Positions 1-10,208 of a stretch of 64,000 nucleotides of DNA are shown here, in pieces. Each line of letters opens with the position of its first letter. Positions within the stretch are counted from its first letter, which is position 1. A program made the position numbers and the translations under genes. The stretch lies in NCBI RefSeq assembly GCF_000264765.2, contig NZ_CP006664.1, forward strand, positions 1,240,001-1,304,000. The letters run 5' to 3'. The notes under the pieces are model-generated. The model worked only from the letters and a program-made list of their open reading frames with translations, searched no databases and was not told the DNA's origin. Origin of the DNA: Edwardsiella anguillarum ET080813. GTDB lineage: Bacteria > Pseudomonadota > Gammaproteobacteria > Enterobacterales > Enterobacteriaceae.

Positions 1-1071
1 TATTTCATTCAACGCAACATTAGCAAAAAGTATATTAATAAAGCTGTCTTTAGTTTTCTTCTCTTTTTTAACAAGATTATCAATGGCTGTTTTATTTATT
101 GAAGAAAGATGTTTATATAGAAGATCATTAAAGAAATCTCTAGTTTGGTTTTTATTAACTTCAAAAACATATCTCATATCTAGAGGATATCCAAAAATAT
201 CCCCCCCTTCTTCGAGACCAAAAAATTTACTCTCAGTTTTAATACCCAAAGTAGTTCTATTCGGAATAGCTGCAATTTTTGTAACCACATTGATTGCAGA
301 AAATGTTTTTTTAAAAATCTCTGCCAATGAAGGCTGTATTTCACGAGGTATTTCTGACCATTCATCAACTAAAATCATCAGAAAGCGCAAATCCAACTCG
401 TTTAAAATTTCATCAAGTGCATTAGTGATATGTAAAATGGAGACATGCCCTCTACGGCCAGTTTGTTTGTTTTCTTTAACAGTACCTGACGCTGATAATT
501 TTGCACTAGGGCTTTTCGATATATTCACGTCTCCACTTAAAGTTTTCACCTCCTCCTCAGATACCGTTAAGTCATTAGATTTTTTTAATTCTCGACCATT
601 GAATTCCAAATATAATGATTCAAAAAAATCATTTAATTGAGATTTTTTGGAATCAAACAAAGCCTCATTTTTAGAATCAAATTCATTTTTATTTAATAGA
701 GTGGGTAAGTTACAATACAAATTAAATGAAACTTCTTGCATTATGTATTTGAAAATCAAAAGAGCATCAACCTCCTTGTTTTCCACCTCTGGTGAAACCA
801 AAGGTATAATTCTCCTTAAGTCTATATAAACTGGGAACACTTTATCATCAGGATAATTATAAGCAACCCTTTCAGACAATGCTTTGAGGAGATGGGTTTT
901 TCCTGACCCACGCCGTCCATAAACAACCGTGTTATTAATATTATCAATATTCCTAATATTTTCCTCACCGGAGTAAAGTTCCAAATAACTATTGTAATCA
1001 ATTCTCTCAGCTCGAATGTTATTAGCCAACTTACCTATGCAACTATTTATCTCTTGTGATTTTATGCTCAT
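1..1071 (-). CDS. ORC/Cdc6-like P-loop ATPase, truncated by window edge
   Basis: An uninterrupted minus-strand frame of 357 codons runs from an ATG at 1071 to base 1 without a stop, so the C-terminal part lies outside the window. The start has a good ribosome site (TTGGAG) about six bases upstream. Residues 52-59 (GRRGSGKT) form a Walker A P-loop. Residues 231-239 (hydrophobic run then DEW) form Walker B, and Asn271 sits where a sensor-1 residue would be. A lysine- and serine-rich stretch (about 160-210) separates the two halves. The DEW box and overall layout resemble AAA ATPases called ORC-CDC6 or Sll1717-like, often found in genomic islands and sometimes in phage-defence loci. The DNA is far more AT-rich than the rest of the window, indicating transfer. 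Its partner genes should lie further left. The P-loop assignment is certain; the role is unknown. Confidence 0.75.
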   Translation of the reverse strand, partial: MSIKSQEINSCIGKLANNIRAERIDYNSYLELYSGEENIRNIDNINNTVVYGRRGSGKTHLLKALSERVAYNYPDDKVFPVYIDLRRIIPLVSPEVENKEVDALLIFKYIMQEVSFNLYCNLPTLLNKNEFDSKNEALFDSKKSQLNDFFESLYLEFNGRELKKSNDLTVSEEEVKTLSGDVNISKSPSAKLSASGTVKENKQTGRRGHVSILHITNALDEILNELDLRFLMILVDEWSEIPREIQPSLAEIFKKTFSAINVVTKIAAIPNRTTLGIKTESKFFGLEEGGDIFGYPLDMRYVFEVNKNQTRDFFNDLLYKHLSSINKTAIDNLVKKEKKTKDSFINILFANVALNEI

Positions 1072-1117
1072 CCCAGCTCCAAGTGTTATTTTTAATTAGC
1101 CGCTCACGTAATAATAT

Positions 1118-1155
1118 CCTTTGAATAAATTAGTTCACTCTAATTTATTCAAAGG
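1118..1155. repeat. 16-bp perfect inverted repeat between ATPase and integrase
   Basis: CCTTTGAATAAATTAG at 1118-1133 is the exact reverse complement of 1140-1155, with a six-base loop. The right arm overlaps the original TAA stop of the integrase reading frame (1145-1147). On the minus strand the hairpin is followed by an AT-rich but not U-rich stretch. It may act as a weak terminator for the integrase transcript or as a protein-binding palindrome. Confidence 0.7.
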
Positions 1156-2415
1156 CACTACGTGGAAGTTTGGCAAAATCATAAGCTGTAACATACCCAT
1201 TTGAGTTTCTATCAAGGTAGTCAGCCCACCACTATACCATCAAACGCCGCTCATCCAAATGTTCAGAAGTATGAATATAGGCCGAGCGCACATTACTGTG
1301 CTCAGAGTGGCTTAACTGGCGCTCGATAGCGTCATTGCTCCATAACCCTGACTCTCCCAACGCACCACGCGCCATCGTCCTAAAACCATGCCCGCAAACC
1401 TCGATTTTCGTGGCATATCCTATCGCACGTAATGCGCTGTTCACCGTGTTTTCACTCATAACCTTAGTTGCGTCATGATCACCCGGAAAAAGCAGCTCTT
1501 TATCACCACTAATCTGCTTTAACTGGTCTAACAAAATCATCGCCTGTCGACTAAGCGGAACGATATGCTCCTCTTTCATCTTCATACCCCGGTACGAGTA
1601 ACGCACACCCTTAATTTCCTCTCGTTTTGCAGGTACTCGCCAGAGAGATTTATCGAAGTCGAACTCATCCCAACGCGCGAAACGTAACTCACTGGAACGC
1701 ACAAAAGTCAGCAAAGAAAGCTCGACTGCGATCCGTGTCATCACACGGCCACAATAAGCAGCAAGACGAGCAAGAAACTCAGGGAACCGGCTGGAGGGTA
1801 AAGCGGGGTAATGTCGTGCTTTGGTTGTAGATAACGCACCGACCTATCACTGGCTGGATTTGAGTCGATGTAATCGTTCTGTACGGCATAACGCATTATG
1901 ACCGTCACGCGCTGCTGCAGGCGCTGAGCAACGTCATGTTTACCACTGGCATCAACTTTTTTAATTGGGGCTAACAGGTGGCTAGTTTTGAGCTGGCGAA
2001 TGTCGGATGAGCCGATATGAGGAAAGATATAAAGCTCAAGATAGCGAAGAACGCGCGCTCTATGGTCTTCACTCCAGCGCTTGTTACTGGCATGCCATTC
2101 ACGGGCAATGGTTTCGAAAGTATATACCCACGAATTCTCGGCCTGAGCTTCTTTCTGTTCGGCTTTTGGGTCAATGCCCTGCACTAACAGCTTTTTAGCT
2201 TCGTCGCGCTTTGCTCTTGCCTGAGCAAGCGTCACTGTAGGCCAAACACCAAAAGCGAGACGATCCTCTTTTTTGTCGGAGGGACGTCGGTATTTCATAC
2301 GCCAGTATTTAGAACCCTTTGGCGAAACCTCGAGATACAAACCGCCGCCATCGGCCATTTTGTAGGTTTTGTCTTTTGGCTTTGCGGTCTCGACCTCCCT
2401 GGCATTGAGCTTCAT
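1145..2415 (-). pseudogene. P4-type tyrosine integrase, frameshifted and with a nonsense codon
   Basis: The 5' part (1741-2415) encodes the usual P4-integrase N-terminus (MKLNAREVETAKPKDK) and arm/core-binding domains. The 3' part (from about 1822 down to 1232) encodes the catalytic domain, with RSSELR, HGFR and the final HSEHSNVRSAYIH block holding the nucleophile tyrosine. Restoring one A to the AAA run at 1820-1822 joins the parts as ...QPKARHYPALPSSR.... A second lesion is a TAG at 1232-1234 where the family normally has Gln before WWADYLD; translation beyond it stays in frame to a TAA at 1145-1147. Both lesions lie within an otherwise intact reading frame of about 420 codons, so inactivation is recent. 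The last stop removes only about 28 residues and might be tolerated, but the frameshift removes the catalytic domain. It lies next to leuX, its likely target. Confidence 0.9.
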
Positions 2416-2416
2416 T

Positions 2417-2467
2417 TTGGGGGCACATTTCTAATCGAAGTTAAGATGCCCCCAATTATGCCCCCAA
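2417..2467. repeat. GGGGGCAT repeats upstream of the integrase (probable arm or operator sites)
   Basis: The 10-mer ATGCCCCCAA occurs twice in direct orientation (2446-2455 and 2458-2467). An inverted copy, TTGGGGGCAC, lies at 2417-2426 just ahead of the integrase start. Clustered repeats between a P4-type integrase start and its tRNA target are typical of integrase or excisionase binding sites. That use is inferred here. Confidence 0.55.
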
Positions 2468-2569
2468 TGACATGCGGATAGCCTCGGACGACTCAGGACG
2501 TAAAAACCGCTGCAAGCATTGATTTTAAAGGGATAATTGGACTTTCTCGGATGGTCTGGGAAGAACTAA

Positions 2570-2654
2570 TGGTGCCGAAGGCCGGACTCGAACCGGCACG
2601 TATTTCTACGGTTGATTTTGAATCAACTGCGTCTACCGATTTCGCCACTTCGGC
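2570..2654 (-). tRNA. leuX: tRNA-Leu (anticodon CAA)
   Basis: The minus-strand sequence folds as an 85-nt class II tRNA. The acceptor stem is GCCGAAG / CTTCGGC with discriminator A and an encoded CCA. The anticodon stem GTTGA / TCAAC encloses the loop TTCAAAA (anticodon CAA), followed by a variable arm and a T arm with GGTTCGAGTCC. As far as I recall the sequence, it matches E. coli leuX. The gene remains intact although it borders an integrated island, as expected when the island restores the 3' end of the tRNA. leuX is a well-known integration site for pathogenicity and fitness islands in Enterobacterales. Confidence 0.97.
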
Positions 2655-2680
2655 ACTGAAGGGGATGCGGAAACCCGTGC

Positions 2681-2708
2681 ATTATACCCGCTGGCGATCG
2701 CCATGCAA
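2681..2708 (-). promoter_or_regulatory. leuX promoter
   Basis: On the minus strand a perfect TATAAT (2681-2686) lies 16 bp from TTGCAT (2703-2708), and the tRNA 5' end is about 27 bases downstream of the -10 box. This is a good sigma-70 arrangement for the tRNA gene. Confidence 0.6.
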
Positions 2709-2833
2709 CAGATATCCGCCGCGGCGGTTTTCAACTGTTGAAAAAAGCACCTCAGTCGATAGGTGCGCTGGTTTTTCAGCGTGTTAGCAAGGGATGGCGC
2801 CAGTAGCCCGCAAGGCCGCAAACCGACAGAGAC

Positions 2834-2858
2834 AAAAAAGGCGGGTCAGTGACCCGCC
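2834..2858 (-). terminator. Rho-independent terminator of ldtB
   Basis: GGCGGGT and ACCCGCC (2840-2858) form a strong stem with a five-base loop. On the minus strand it is followed by a six-base U tract (A run at 2834-2839). It sits shortly after the ldtB stop. Confidence 0.8.
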
Positions 2859-2883
2859 TGGCTATCTGGCCCAGCGAATGGGC

Positions 2884-3804
2884 TTAGTTGATCTTCACCG
2901 GCATGCCGGAGCGGGCCTTCAGGGCTTCGTCTACGGCGTGGGTGCTGACGCTGGGGTCGGCGACGATCTTGGTCACCGCGGCGTTGAGCTGGATCGGGAC
3001 CGGCGCGCGGGACTGCCACTCCGCCTCGGTGGTGGAGAGCGGGTTATGCACCTCGATATAGCGGGAGCCGTCCGGTTCGACGGTGGCTTTTACCGGTTCG
3101 TCGATAAACTGCACGCGGGTGCCGACCGGGACGTTGTCAAACAGCCACTTGATGTCCGGGTCGCGCAGGCGCACGCAGCCGTGGCTGACGCGCAGGCCGA
3201 TACCGAAGTTGGCGTTGGTGCCGTGCACCGCATACAGGCGGCCGACGTACAGGGCGTACAGCCCCATCGGGTTGTCCGGACCGGCGGGGAAGACGGCGGG
3301 CAGGTACTGGCCGTTGGCGGCGTACTCTTCGTGCATCTTCTTGGTCGGGGTCCAGGTCGGGCCGGCTTTCTTGCGCTGGACGGAGGTCACCCAGTTCATC
3401 GGGGTGTCGCGGCCCAGCTGGCCGATGCCGATCGGCAGTACGATCACGGTCTTACTACCTTTCGGATAGTAGTACAGGCGCATTTCGGCGCTGTTGATCA
3501 CGATCCCCTCGTGGGGCGTGTTCGGCAGGATCAGCTGCTGCGGGATGGTCAGGCTACGACCTGCGCGCGGCAGGTAGGGGTCGACGCCGGGGTTGGCTTC
3601 CAGCATGTTACTCAGCCCCATCTGATACTGGGCAGCAAAGTGCTCCAGCGGGTACTTACTGTCTTCCGGGACCTTGATCTGCAGGTTCTCGCCAACCACT
3701 CGGCTGTTGTTCGCCGGCAGAGGGTATACCACGGCAAACGCAGACTGCACGCAGGCAGTCGCGGCCAGAAGTACCGTGAGAAGCGCACGGATACTCATTT
3801 TCAT
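2884..3804 (-). CDS. ldtB: L,D-transpeptidase LdtB (YbiS)
   Basis: Periplasmic L,D-transpeptidase of the ErfK/YbiS/YcfS group, which attaches Braun lipoprotein to peptidoglycan meso-diaminopimelate and can form 3-3 crosslinks. The 306-residue length equals E. coli YbiS and similarity runs end to end. An N-terminal signal peptide ends near AFA (about 24). A LysM-like segment (about 40-92) is followed by the YkuD domain with His194, His208 and catalytic Cys210 in SHGCVR. The start follows an AGGAAT ribosome site. It is a single gene with its own terminator, divergent from ampH, another wall enzyme. The specific paralogue name rests on remembered similarity to YbiS rather than to ErfK or YcfS. 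Confidence 0.9.
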   Translation of the reverse strand: MKMSIRALLTVLLAATACVQSAFAVVYPLPANNSRVVGENLQIKVPEDSKYPLEHFAAQYQMGLSNMLEANPGVDPYLPRAGRSLTIPQQLILPNTPHEGIVINSAEMRLYYYPKGSKTVIVLPIGIGQLGRDTPMNWVTSVQRKKAGPTWTPTKKMHEEYAANGQYLPAVFPAGPDNPMGLYALYVGRLYAVHGTNANFGIGLRVSHGCVRLRDPDIKWLFDNVPVGTRVQFIDEPVKATVEPDGSRYIEVHNPLSTTEAEWQSRAPVPIQLNAAVTKIVADPSVSTHAVDEALKARSGMPVKIN

Positions 3805-4122
3805 GTTTCTATTCCTGTTGGGTGCTTAACGCCGCGCAGGCGGTTGTTCGGTTACAGTCACAAATGACCGCTGCGCATTATATGTTCACAGAGGACAAAG
3901 AGGAAAAAATAACTGCGCTGCGGCAGAAAATTTCACCGTGACCGCCCCGTTCAGCCTCTCTCTTTACAGCGTAGCAAGATTACCCTTGCATGTGCGCTGC
4001 GTCACATTCATTTTTACCCGCGGCAGCACTCTGGCAGTATTTTTTACAAAATTCCCGGCGAAAAGCGCTGCCGTGCAGCGTTGGCTGGCATTACTATACT
4101 TACCCTCTTAATTCCCTAGCGT
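3805..4122. other. ldtB-ampH divergent intergenic region
   Basis: No gene is seen here. A minus-strand TATAAT (3877-3882) is a plausible -10 box for ldtB, and TATACT at 4095-4100 a plausible -10 box for ampH. Neither has a convincing -35 box. Confidence 0.4.
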
Positions 4123-5283
4123 TTGAATGACATGGATACTCGTTTTCGCTCTTTTTTTCCGCTGGCCGCGCTGGCCATCGGCTGCATGCTGAGCGGCGTT
4201 TCCGCCCGCGCCGCCGCGCCGGATGCCCAGATCAGCGCAACCGTTGATCGCTACGCCGAACATATCTTTTACAACAGCGGCGCCACCGGGATGGCGCTGG
4301 TCGCCATCGACGGCAGGGAGCAGCTGTTCCGCAGCTACGGTGAGACCAAGCCGGGCAACCATCAGCGCCCGCGCCCCGACTCGCTGATCCGTATCGCCTC
4401 CCTGACTAAGCTGATGACCAGTGAGGCGCTGGTCAAGCTGGACGCCGAGGGCAAAGTCAAGCTGACCGATCCCCTGTCGCGCTATGCGCCACCGGGTAAG
4501 CGTGTGCCCACTAACGCCTCCGGCAGGCCGATCCGCCTGATGCACCTGGCCTCCCACACCAGCGGTCTGCCGCGCGAGCAGCCGGGCGGCGCCGCCAATC
4601 GGGCGGTGTTCACCTGGCCGACCTATAGCCAGCGCTGGCAGTGGCTGCAGCGCGCGCGTCTGAGCGTGGCCCCGGGCAGCAGCGCAGCCTACTCTAACCT
4701 GGCCTACGATCTGCTGGCTGACGCCCTGGCCCACGCCACCCGGCAGAGCTACCCGGCGCTGTTTCAGCGCCTGATCGCCCGCCCGCTGGGGATGAGCAGC
4801 ACTACCTATACCCCGACGGCGACGCAGTGCGCGCGTCTGATGATCCCGGCGCGCAGTGCCAGCCCCTGTATCTCCTCGCTGGCGGCTATCGGCAGCGGCG
4901 GCGTCTACTCCACGCCGGACGACATGCGTCGCTGGATGCAGCAGTTTCTGGCCGGCGGTCAGCAGCCGCGCAGCCCCTATGCCGCCCGTCTGCTGAAGAT
5001 GTACTATCCGCGCGCCAAGCTGAATCAGGTGAAAGGCATGGATGTGCCGGGCAAGGCCTCCGCCCTGGGGCTGGGATGGGTGGCGATGGCGCCGCAGGAC
5101 GGGCACCCGGCCATCATTCAGAAGACCGGCGGCGCCGGCGGCTTTATCACCTATATGGCGCTGATCCCGGAGAAGAACATCGGAGTCTTCGTGGTGGTCA
5201 CCCGCAGCGACCTGACGCGCTTTAAGAACATGAGCGACGGGGTGAACGATCTGGTCAGCGCGCTGGCGGCGCAGAAGCGTTAA
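4123..5283 (+). CDS. ampH: D-Ala-D-Ala carboxypeptidase/endopeptidase AmpH
   Basis: Class C beta-lactamase-like penicillin-binding protein of the periplasm or inner membrane that trims peptidoglycan peptides and aids recycling. A signal peptide ends at about residue 31. The serine hydrolase motifs are Ser93-Leu-Thr-Lys96, Tyr190-Ser-Asn192 and KTGG near residue 333. The 386 residues compare with 385 in E. coli AmpH, and segments such as REQPGGAA and NMSDG are shared with it. Two in-frame ATGs (4123 and 4132) are possible and neither has a clear ribosome site; the second would give a slightly shorter signal peptide. Confidence 0.92.
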   Translation: MNDMDTRFRSFFPLAALAIGCMLSGVSARAAAPDAQISATVDRYAEHIFYNSGATGMALVAIDGREQLFRSYGETKPGNHQRPRPDSLIRIASLTKLMTSEALVKLDAEGKVKLTDPLSRYAPPGKRVPTNASGRPIRLMHLASHTSGLPREQPGGAANRAVFTWPTYSQRWQWLQRARLSVAPGSSAAYSNLAYDLLADALAHATRQSYPALFQRLIARPLGMSSTTYTPTATQCARLMIPARSASPCISSLAAIGSGGVYSTPDDMRRWMQQFLAGGQQPRSPYAARLLKMYYPRAKLNQVKGMDVPGKASALGLGWVAMAPQDGHPAIIQKTGGAGGFITYMALIPEKNIGVFVVVTRSDLTRFKNMSDGVNDLVSALAAQKR

Positions 5284-5296
5284 GGCCTGAGGCCAA

Positions 5297-5391
5297 GGGC
5301 GAGATGCTCGAAGTGAGTAATCACTTATATCGCGCCAGCGGGCCGCTTTGGATGCCGCCCCCCGCGCGCTCATGCCTCGCCCGGTTTTTTT
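5297..5391 (+). terminator. Structured 3' region of ampH ending in a U run
   Basis: GGGCGAG (5297-5303) can pair with CTCGCCC (5376-5382), followed two bases later by seven Ts (5385-5391). Inside the closing stem lie a perfect small hairpin, AAGTGA-GTAA-TCACTT (5311-5326), and a second GC-rich arm. This could be a large branched terminator for ampH or a 3'-UTR small RNA. Confidence 0.45.
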
Positions 5392-5406
5392 ACTCATCAG
5401 ATACAA

Positions 5407-5430
5407 GCGGGGCGCCCTTAGGCGCCCCGC
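5407..5430. terminator. Convergent stem-loop between ampH and lptG
   Basis: A perfect 10-bp stem (GCGGGGCGCC / GGCGCCCCGC) with loop CTTA lies just beyond the lptG stop. The minus strand continues TTGTAT, a poor U tract. It probably ends lptFG transcription from the minus strand. Confidence 0.5.
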
Positions 5431-5449
5431 ATAACCTATCCCCACACCG

Positions 5450-6520
5450 CTAGCTGCGGCGCAGCAGCAGATAGACGCTGAGCCCCAGAAACAGCGCGCT
5501 GGGCAGCACCGCCCCGATCACCGGCGGCACGTTGTACACCAGGCTCATCGGGCCGAAGATCTGATCCAGCACGTAAAACACAAAGCCAAAGCAGATGCCG
5601 GTCAGCACCCGAACCCCCATCGGCACGCTGCGCAGCGGGCCGAAGATAAACGACAGCGCCATCAGCATCATCACCGCCACGGAGAGCGGCGCAAAGATTT
5701 TGCTCCACAGGTTGAGCTGGTAGCGGCTGGACTCCTGGCCGCTCTGCTTCAGGTATTTGACGTAGTGGTACAGCCCGCTGATGGAGAGGGAGTCGGGGCT
5801 AACCGCCACCACCCCCAGCTTGTCCGGCGTCAGGTTGGTCTTCCACACCCCGCTCAGGGTACGTGAGCCGGTGATCATCTTCGGATCGGTCAGGTTGGAC
5901 TCCTCCACCTGGGCCAGCTTCCACTGCTTGCCGTCAAAGGTGGCCGACGCCGCGTAGCGCAGCGAGGTCAGCTTACGCTGGGCGTTCAGTGTGTAAATGC
6001 TCACCCCGCCAAGGGTACGGTCGTTCACCACCTGGGCAATATAGACAAACTGGTTGCCATCTTTGGCCCACAGCCCGCCCTGGGTCGACAGCAGCGAGCC
6101 GCCGTACATCTGCTGGGCGCGGTAGTTGCGCGCCGCCTGATCCCCCTGCGGCGCCACCCACTCACCGATGGCCATGGTCAGCAGCACCAGCGGGATGGCG
6201 GTTTTCATCACCGCCGATGCCACCTGCATACGGGTAAAGCCGGCGGCCTGCATCACCACCAGCTCGCTGCGCTGCGCCAGCATCCCCAGCCCGAGCAGGG
6301 CGCCGAGCAGCGCCGCCATCGGAAAGAAGATTTCGATATCCTTGGGGATGCTCAGCAGGGTAAACAGGCCGGCGCCGGCCACGGAGTAGTCGCCCTGACC
6401 CACCTTGCGCAGCTGATCGACAAACTTGATGATGCCCGACAGCGACACCAGCATGAACAGGGTCATCATGATGGTGTTGAAGATGGTGCGGCCAATATAA
6501 CGATCGAGAACGCCAAACAT
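5450..6520 (-). CDS. lptG: LPS export ABC transporter permease LptG
   Basis: Inner-membrane permease of the LptB2FG complex that extracts lipopolysaccharide and pushes it along the Lpt bridge to the outer membrane. The chosen start (MFGVLDRYIGRTI) gives 356 residues, close to E. coli LptG (360). A longer upstream frame would only add lptF overlap. Three N-terminal membrane segments (about 12-35, 60-80, 98-120), a periplasmic beta-jellyroll region (about 130-260) and three C-terminal segments are visible. The start codon overlaps the lptF stop by one base (TGATG), indicating translational coupling. Confidence 0.95.
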   Translation of the reverse strand: MFGVLDRYIGRTIFNTIMMTLFMLVSLSGIIKFVDQLRKVGQGDYSVAGAGLFTLLSIPKDIEIFFPMAALLGALLGLGMLAQRSELVVMQAAGFTRMQVASAVMKTAIPLVLLTMAIGEWVAPQGDQAARNYRAQQMYGGSLLSTQGGLWAKDGNQFVYIAQVVNDRTLGGVSIYTLNAQRKLTSLRYAASATFDGKQWKLAQVEESNLTDPKMITGSRTLSGVWKTNLTPDKLGVVAVSPDSLSISGLYHYVKYLKQSGQESSRYQLNLWSKIFAPLSVAVMMLMALSFIFGPLRSVPMGVRVLTGICFGFVFYVLDQIFGPMSLVYNVPPVIGAVLPSALFLGLSVYLLLRRS

Positions 6521-7620
6521 CAGGCCACTCCTTTTCCGCTCAGGCGCGCGCGCAGGCGACGCATCGGGACGGTATCCCACAGGTTAAGCGCGACGGCCAG
6601 CAGCAGGTAGAGACCGTTCACCGCCCACATCCAGATCATCGGGTCCAGCTTGTCCTTACCGCCGTTGGAGCGCAGGGAGCTCTGCAGCAGGAAGAAGATA
6701 AGGTACAGCAGCATCGCCGGCAGCATCGACAGCACCCGCCCCTGGCGCGGGTTGACCACGCTGAGCGGCACCACCATCAGCGCCATCACGATCACCGAGA
6801 ACACCAGGGTCAGACGCCAGTGAAACTCGGCGCGGAAGCTCGGCTCCTGCGAGTGCCACAGGGCGGACATGCTGGCCTGATCGGCGTTATTGGGGTCCAG
6901 CATCGCCGATTTATGGCCGATGATCGCCGAATAGTCGACAAAGTCGGTGATACGGAAATCGCGCAGCATGGCGGTGCCCTCATAGCGGGTGCCGCTGTCC
7001 AGCACCACCTTCTGCGCGCCGTCTTTCATCTCCACCAGATGGCCGCTGTCGGCCACCACCACCGACGGGCGCTGGGAGCCGCTGGGGCGCAGCTGGGCCA
7101 GGAAGACATTATGGAATTTCTTGTCCTTCACATTGCCGACAAACAGCACATAGTTGCCGTCCTGCGAGGGCTGAAACTGCCCCTCCGCCAGCGACGCCAG
7201 GCCGGGGTTGGCTCGTGCCTCGGCCATCACTTCGTCCGAATGCAGCGAGGACCACGGGCTCAGCCAGAAGGCGTTGACCAGCGCCAGCGCGCCGGTAATA
7301 AAGGCCAGCGCCATCGCCGCCTTCACCAGCACCGCCTTGCTCAGGCCGCAGGCGTGCATCACCGTGATCTCGCTCTCCGTGTACAGTCTGCCCAGCGTCA
7401 TCAGCAGCCCCAGGAACAGGCTGAGCGGAAGAATGAGCTGGGCCATCTCCGGTATTCCCAGCCCGAGCAGGGAAAATACCAGATTGGTCGGGATATCACC
7501 GTTCACCACCGCCCCTAAAATTCGCACCATCTTTTGGCAAAAAAAGATCAGTAGCAGAATAAACAGGATAGCGACCTGGCTCTTAAAGGTTTCCCGTACT
7601 AGATATCTAATGATGATCAC
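6520..7620 (-). CDS. lptF: LPS export ABC transporter permease LptF
   Basis: Partner permease of LptG in LptB2FG. The length of 366 residues equals E. coli LptF. The N-terminus MIIIRYLVRETFKSQVAILF starts the first membrane helix. The central part is a periplasmic jellyroll domain (about 120-260), followed by three more helices. It is the first gene of a two-gene operon with lptG and diverges from pepA, the order found in E. coli. As in other genomes the ATPase lptB is not in this operon. Confidence 0.95.
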   Translation of the reverse strand: MIIIRYLVRETFKSQVAILFILLLIFFCQKMVRILGAVVNGDIPTNLVFSLLGLGIPEMAQLILPLSLFLGLLMTLGRLYTESEITVMHACGLSKAVLVKAAMALAFITGALALVNAFWLSPWSSLHSDEVMAEARANPGLASLAEGQFQPSQDGNYVLFVGNVKDKKFHNVFLAQLRPSGSQRPSVVVADSGHLVEMKDGAQKVVLDSGTRYEGTAMLRDFRITDFVDYSAIIGHKSAMLDPNNADQASMSALWHSQEPSFRAEFHWRLTLVFSVIVMALMVVPLSVVNPRQGRVLSMLPAMLLYLIFFLLQSSLRSNGGKDKLDPMIWMWAVNGLYLLLAVALNLWDTVPMRRLRARLSGKGVA

Positions 7621-9580
<1,960 letters not shown>

Positions 9581-9590
9581 TCCCGCCTCT

Positions 9591-9610
9591 CCCCTCCCGC
9601 ACGGGAGGGG
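9591..9610. repeat. Stem-loop between pepA and holC
   Basis: CCCCTCCCG and CGGGAGGGG form a nine-base-pair perfect stem around a two-base gap, directly after the pepA stop. No U tract follows, so it is more likely an mRNA-stabilising or attenuating hairpin than a full terminator. Confidence 0.5.
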
Positions 9611-9734
9611 ATGCATGAATATTCCCGCCATTGCTGTAGAATAGAAGAAAGGGTCGTCCGCCGCGCGGGCGGCCGCGTCCCGTCGCTGATCCCGGCGGCG
9701 GGGCAATCACCTAGCAGGATAGATCCGACTCCCG

Positions 9735-10184
9735 ATGAAACAGGCAACCTTTTATTTGCTGGAGCAGCCCCAGGCGGCGGACGCGCCGGACGATGTAGAA
9801 ACGCTGGCCTGCGATCTGGCCTGTCAGCACTGGCGCGCCGGTAAACGGGTGCTGCTGGCCTGCGCCAGCCAGGAACAGGCGCTGCGCCTGGACGAGGCGC
9901 TGTGGGCGCGCGATCCGCAGCAGTTCGTGCCGCACAGCCTGGCCGGAGAGGGGCCGCGCTTCGGCGCGCCGGTGGAGCTGTCCTGGCCGGGCAAACGCGG
10001 CAGCGCACCGCGCGAGCTGTTAATCAGCCTGCTGCCGACGTTCGCGGATTTTGCCACCGCTTTCCATGAAGTGATAGACTTCGTGCCTTACGAAGACGCA
10101 TTAAAGCAGTTGGCGCGCGAACGCTATAAAGCCTATCGCAGCGTCGGCTTTCACTTGACCACGGCGACGCCGCCAACTCACTGA
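9735..10184 (+). CDS. holC: DNA polymerase III subunit chi
   Basis: Chi subunit of the clamp-loader complex, linking psi (HolD) to single-strand-binding protein during replication. The 149 residues match the family (E. coli 147). Conserved chi segments are the N-terminal MKQATFYLL, LACASQEQA and the C-terminal RERYKAYRSVGFHL. It lies between pepA and valS, its place across Enterobacterales. Confidence 0.95.
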   Translation: MKQATFYLLEQPQAADAPDDVETLACDLACQHWRAGKRVLLACASQEQALRLDEALWARDPQQFVPHSLAGEGPRFGAPVELSWPGKRGSAPRELLISLLPTFADFATAFHEVIDFVPYEDALKQLARERYKAYRSVGFHLTTATPPTH

Positions 10185-10208
10185 CCGATCAGACGAAACA
10201 GACGAAGA

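Noticed and set aside
83-640. A 185-residue plus-strand frame in the AT-rich left end
   Set aside because: It lies antisense to the ATPase frame, has no ribosome site and its residues show no family motif; the minus-strand frame has Walker motifs.
2551-2787. A plus-strand frame across leuX
   Set aside because: It is antisense to a well-folded tRNA gene and its promoter.
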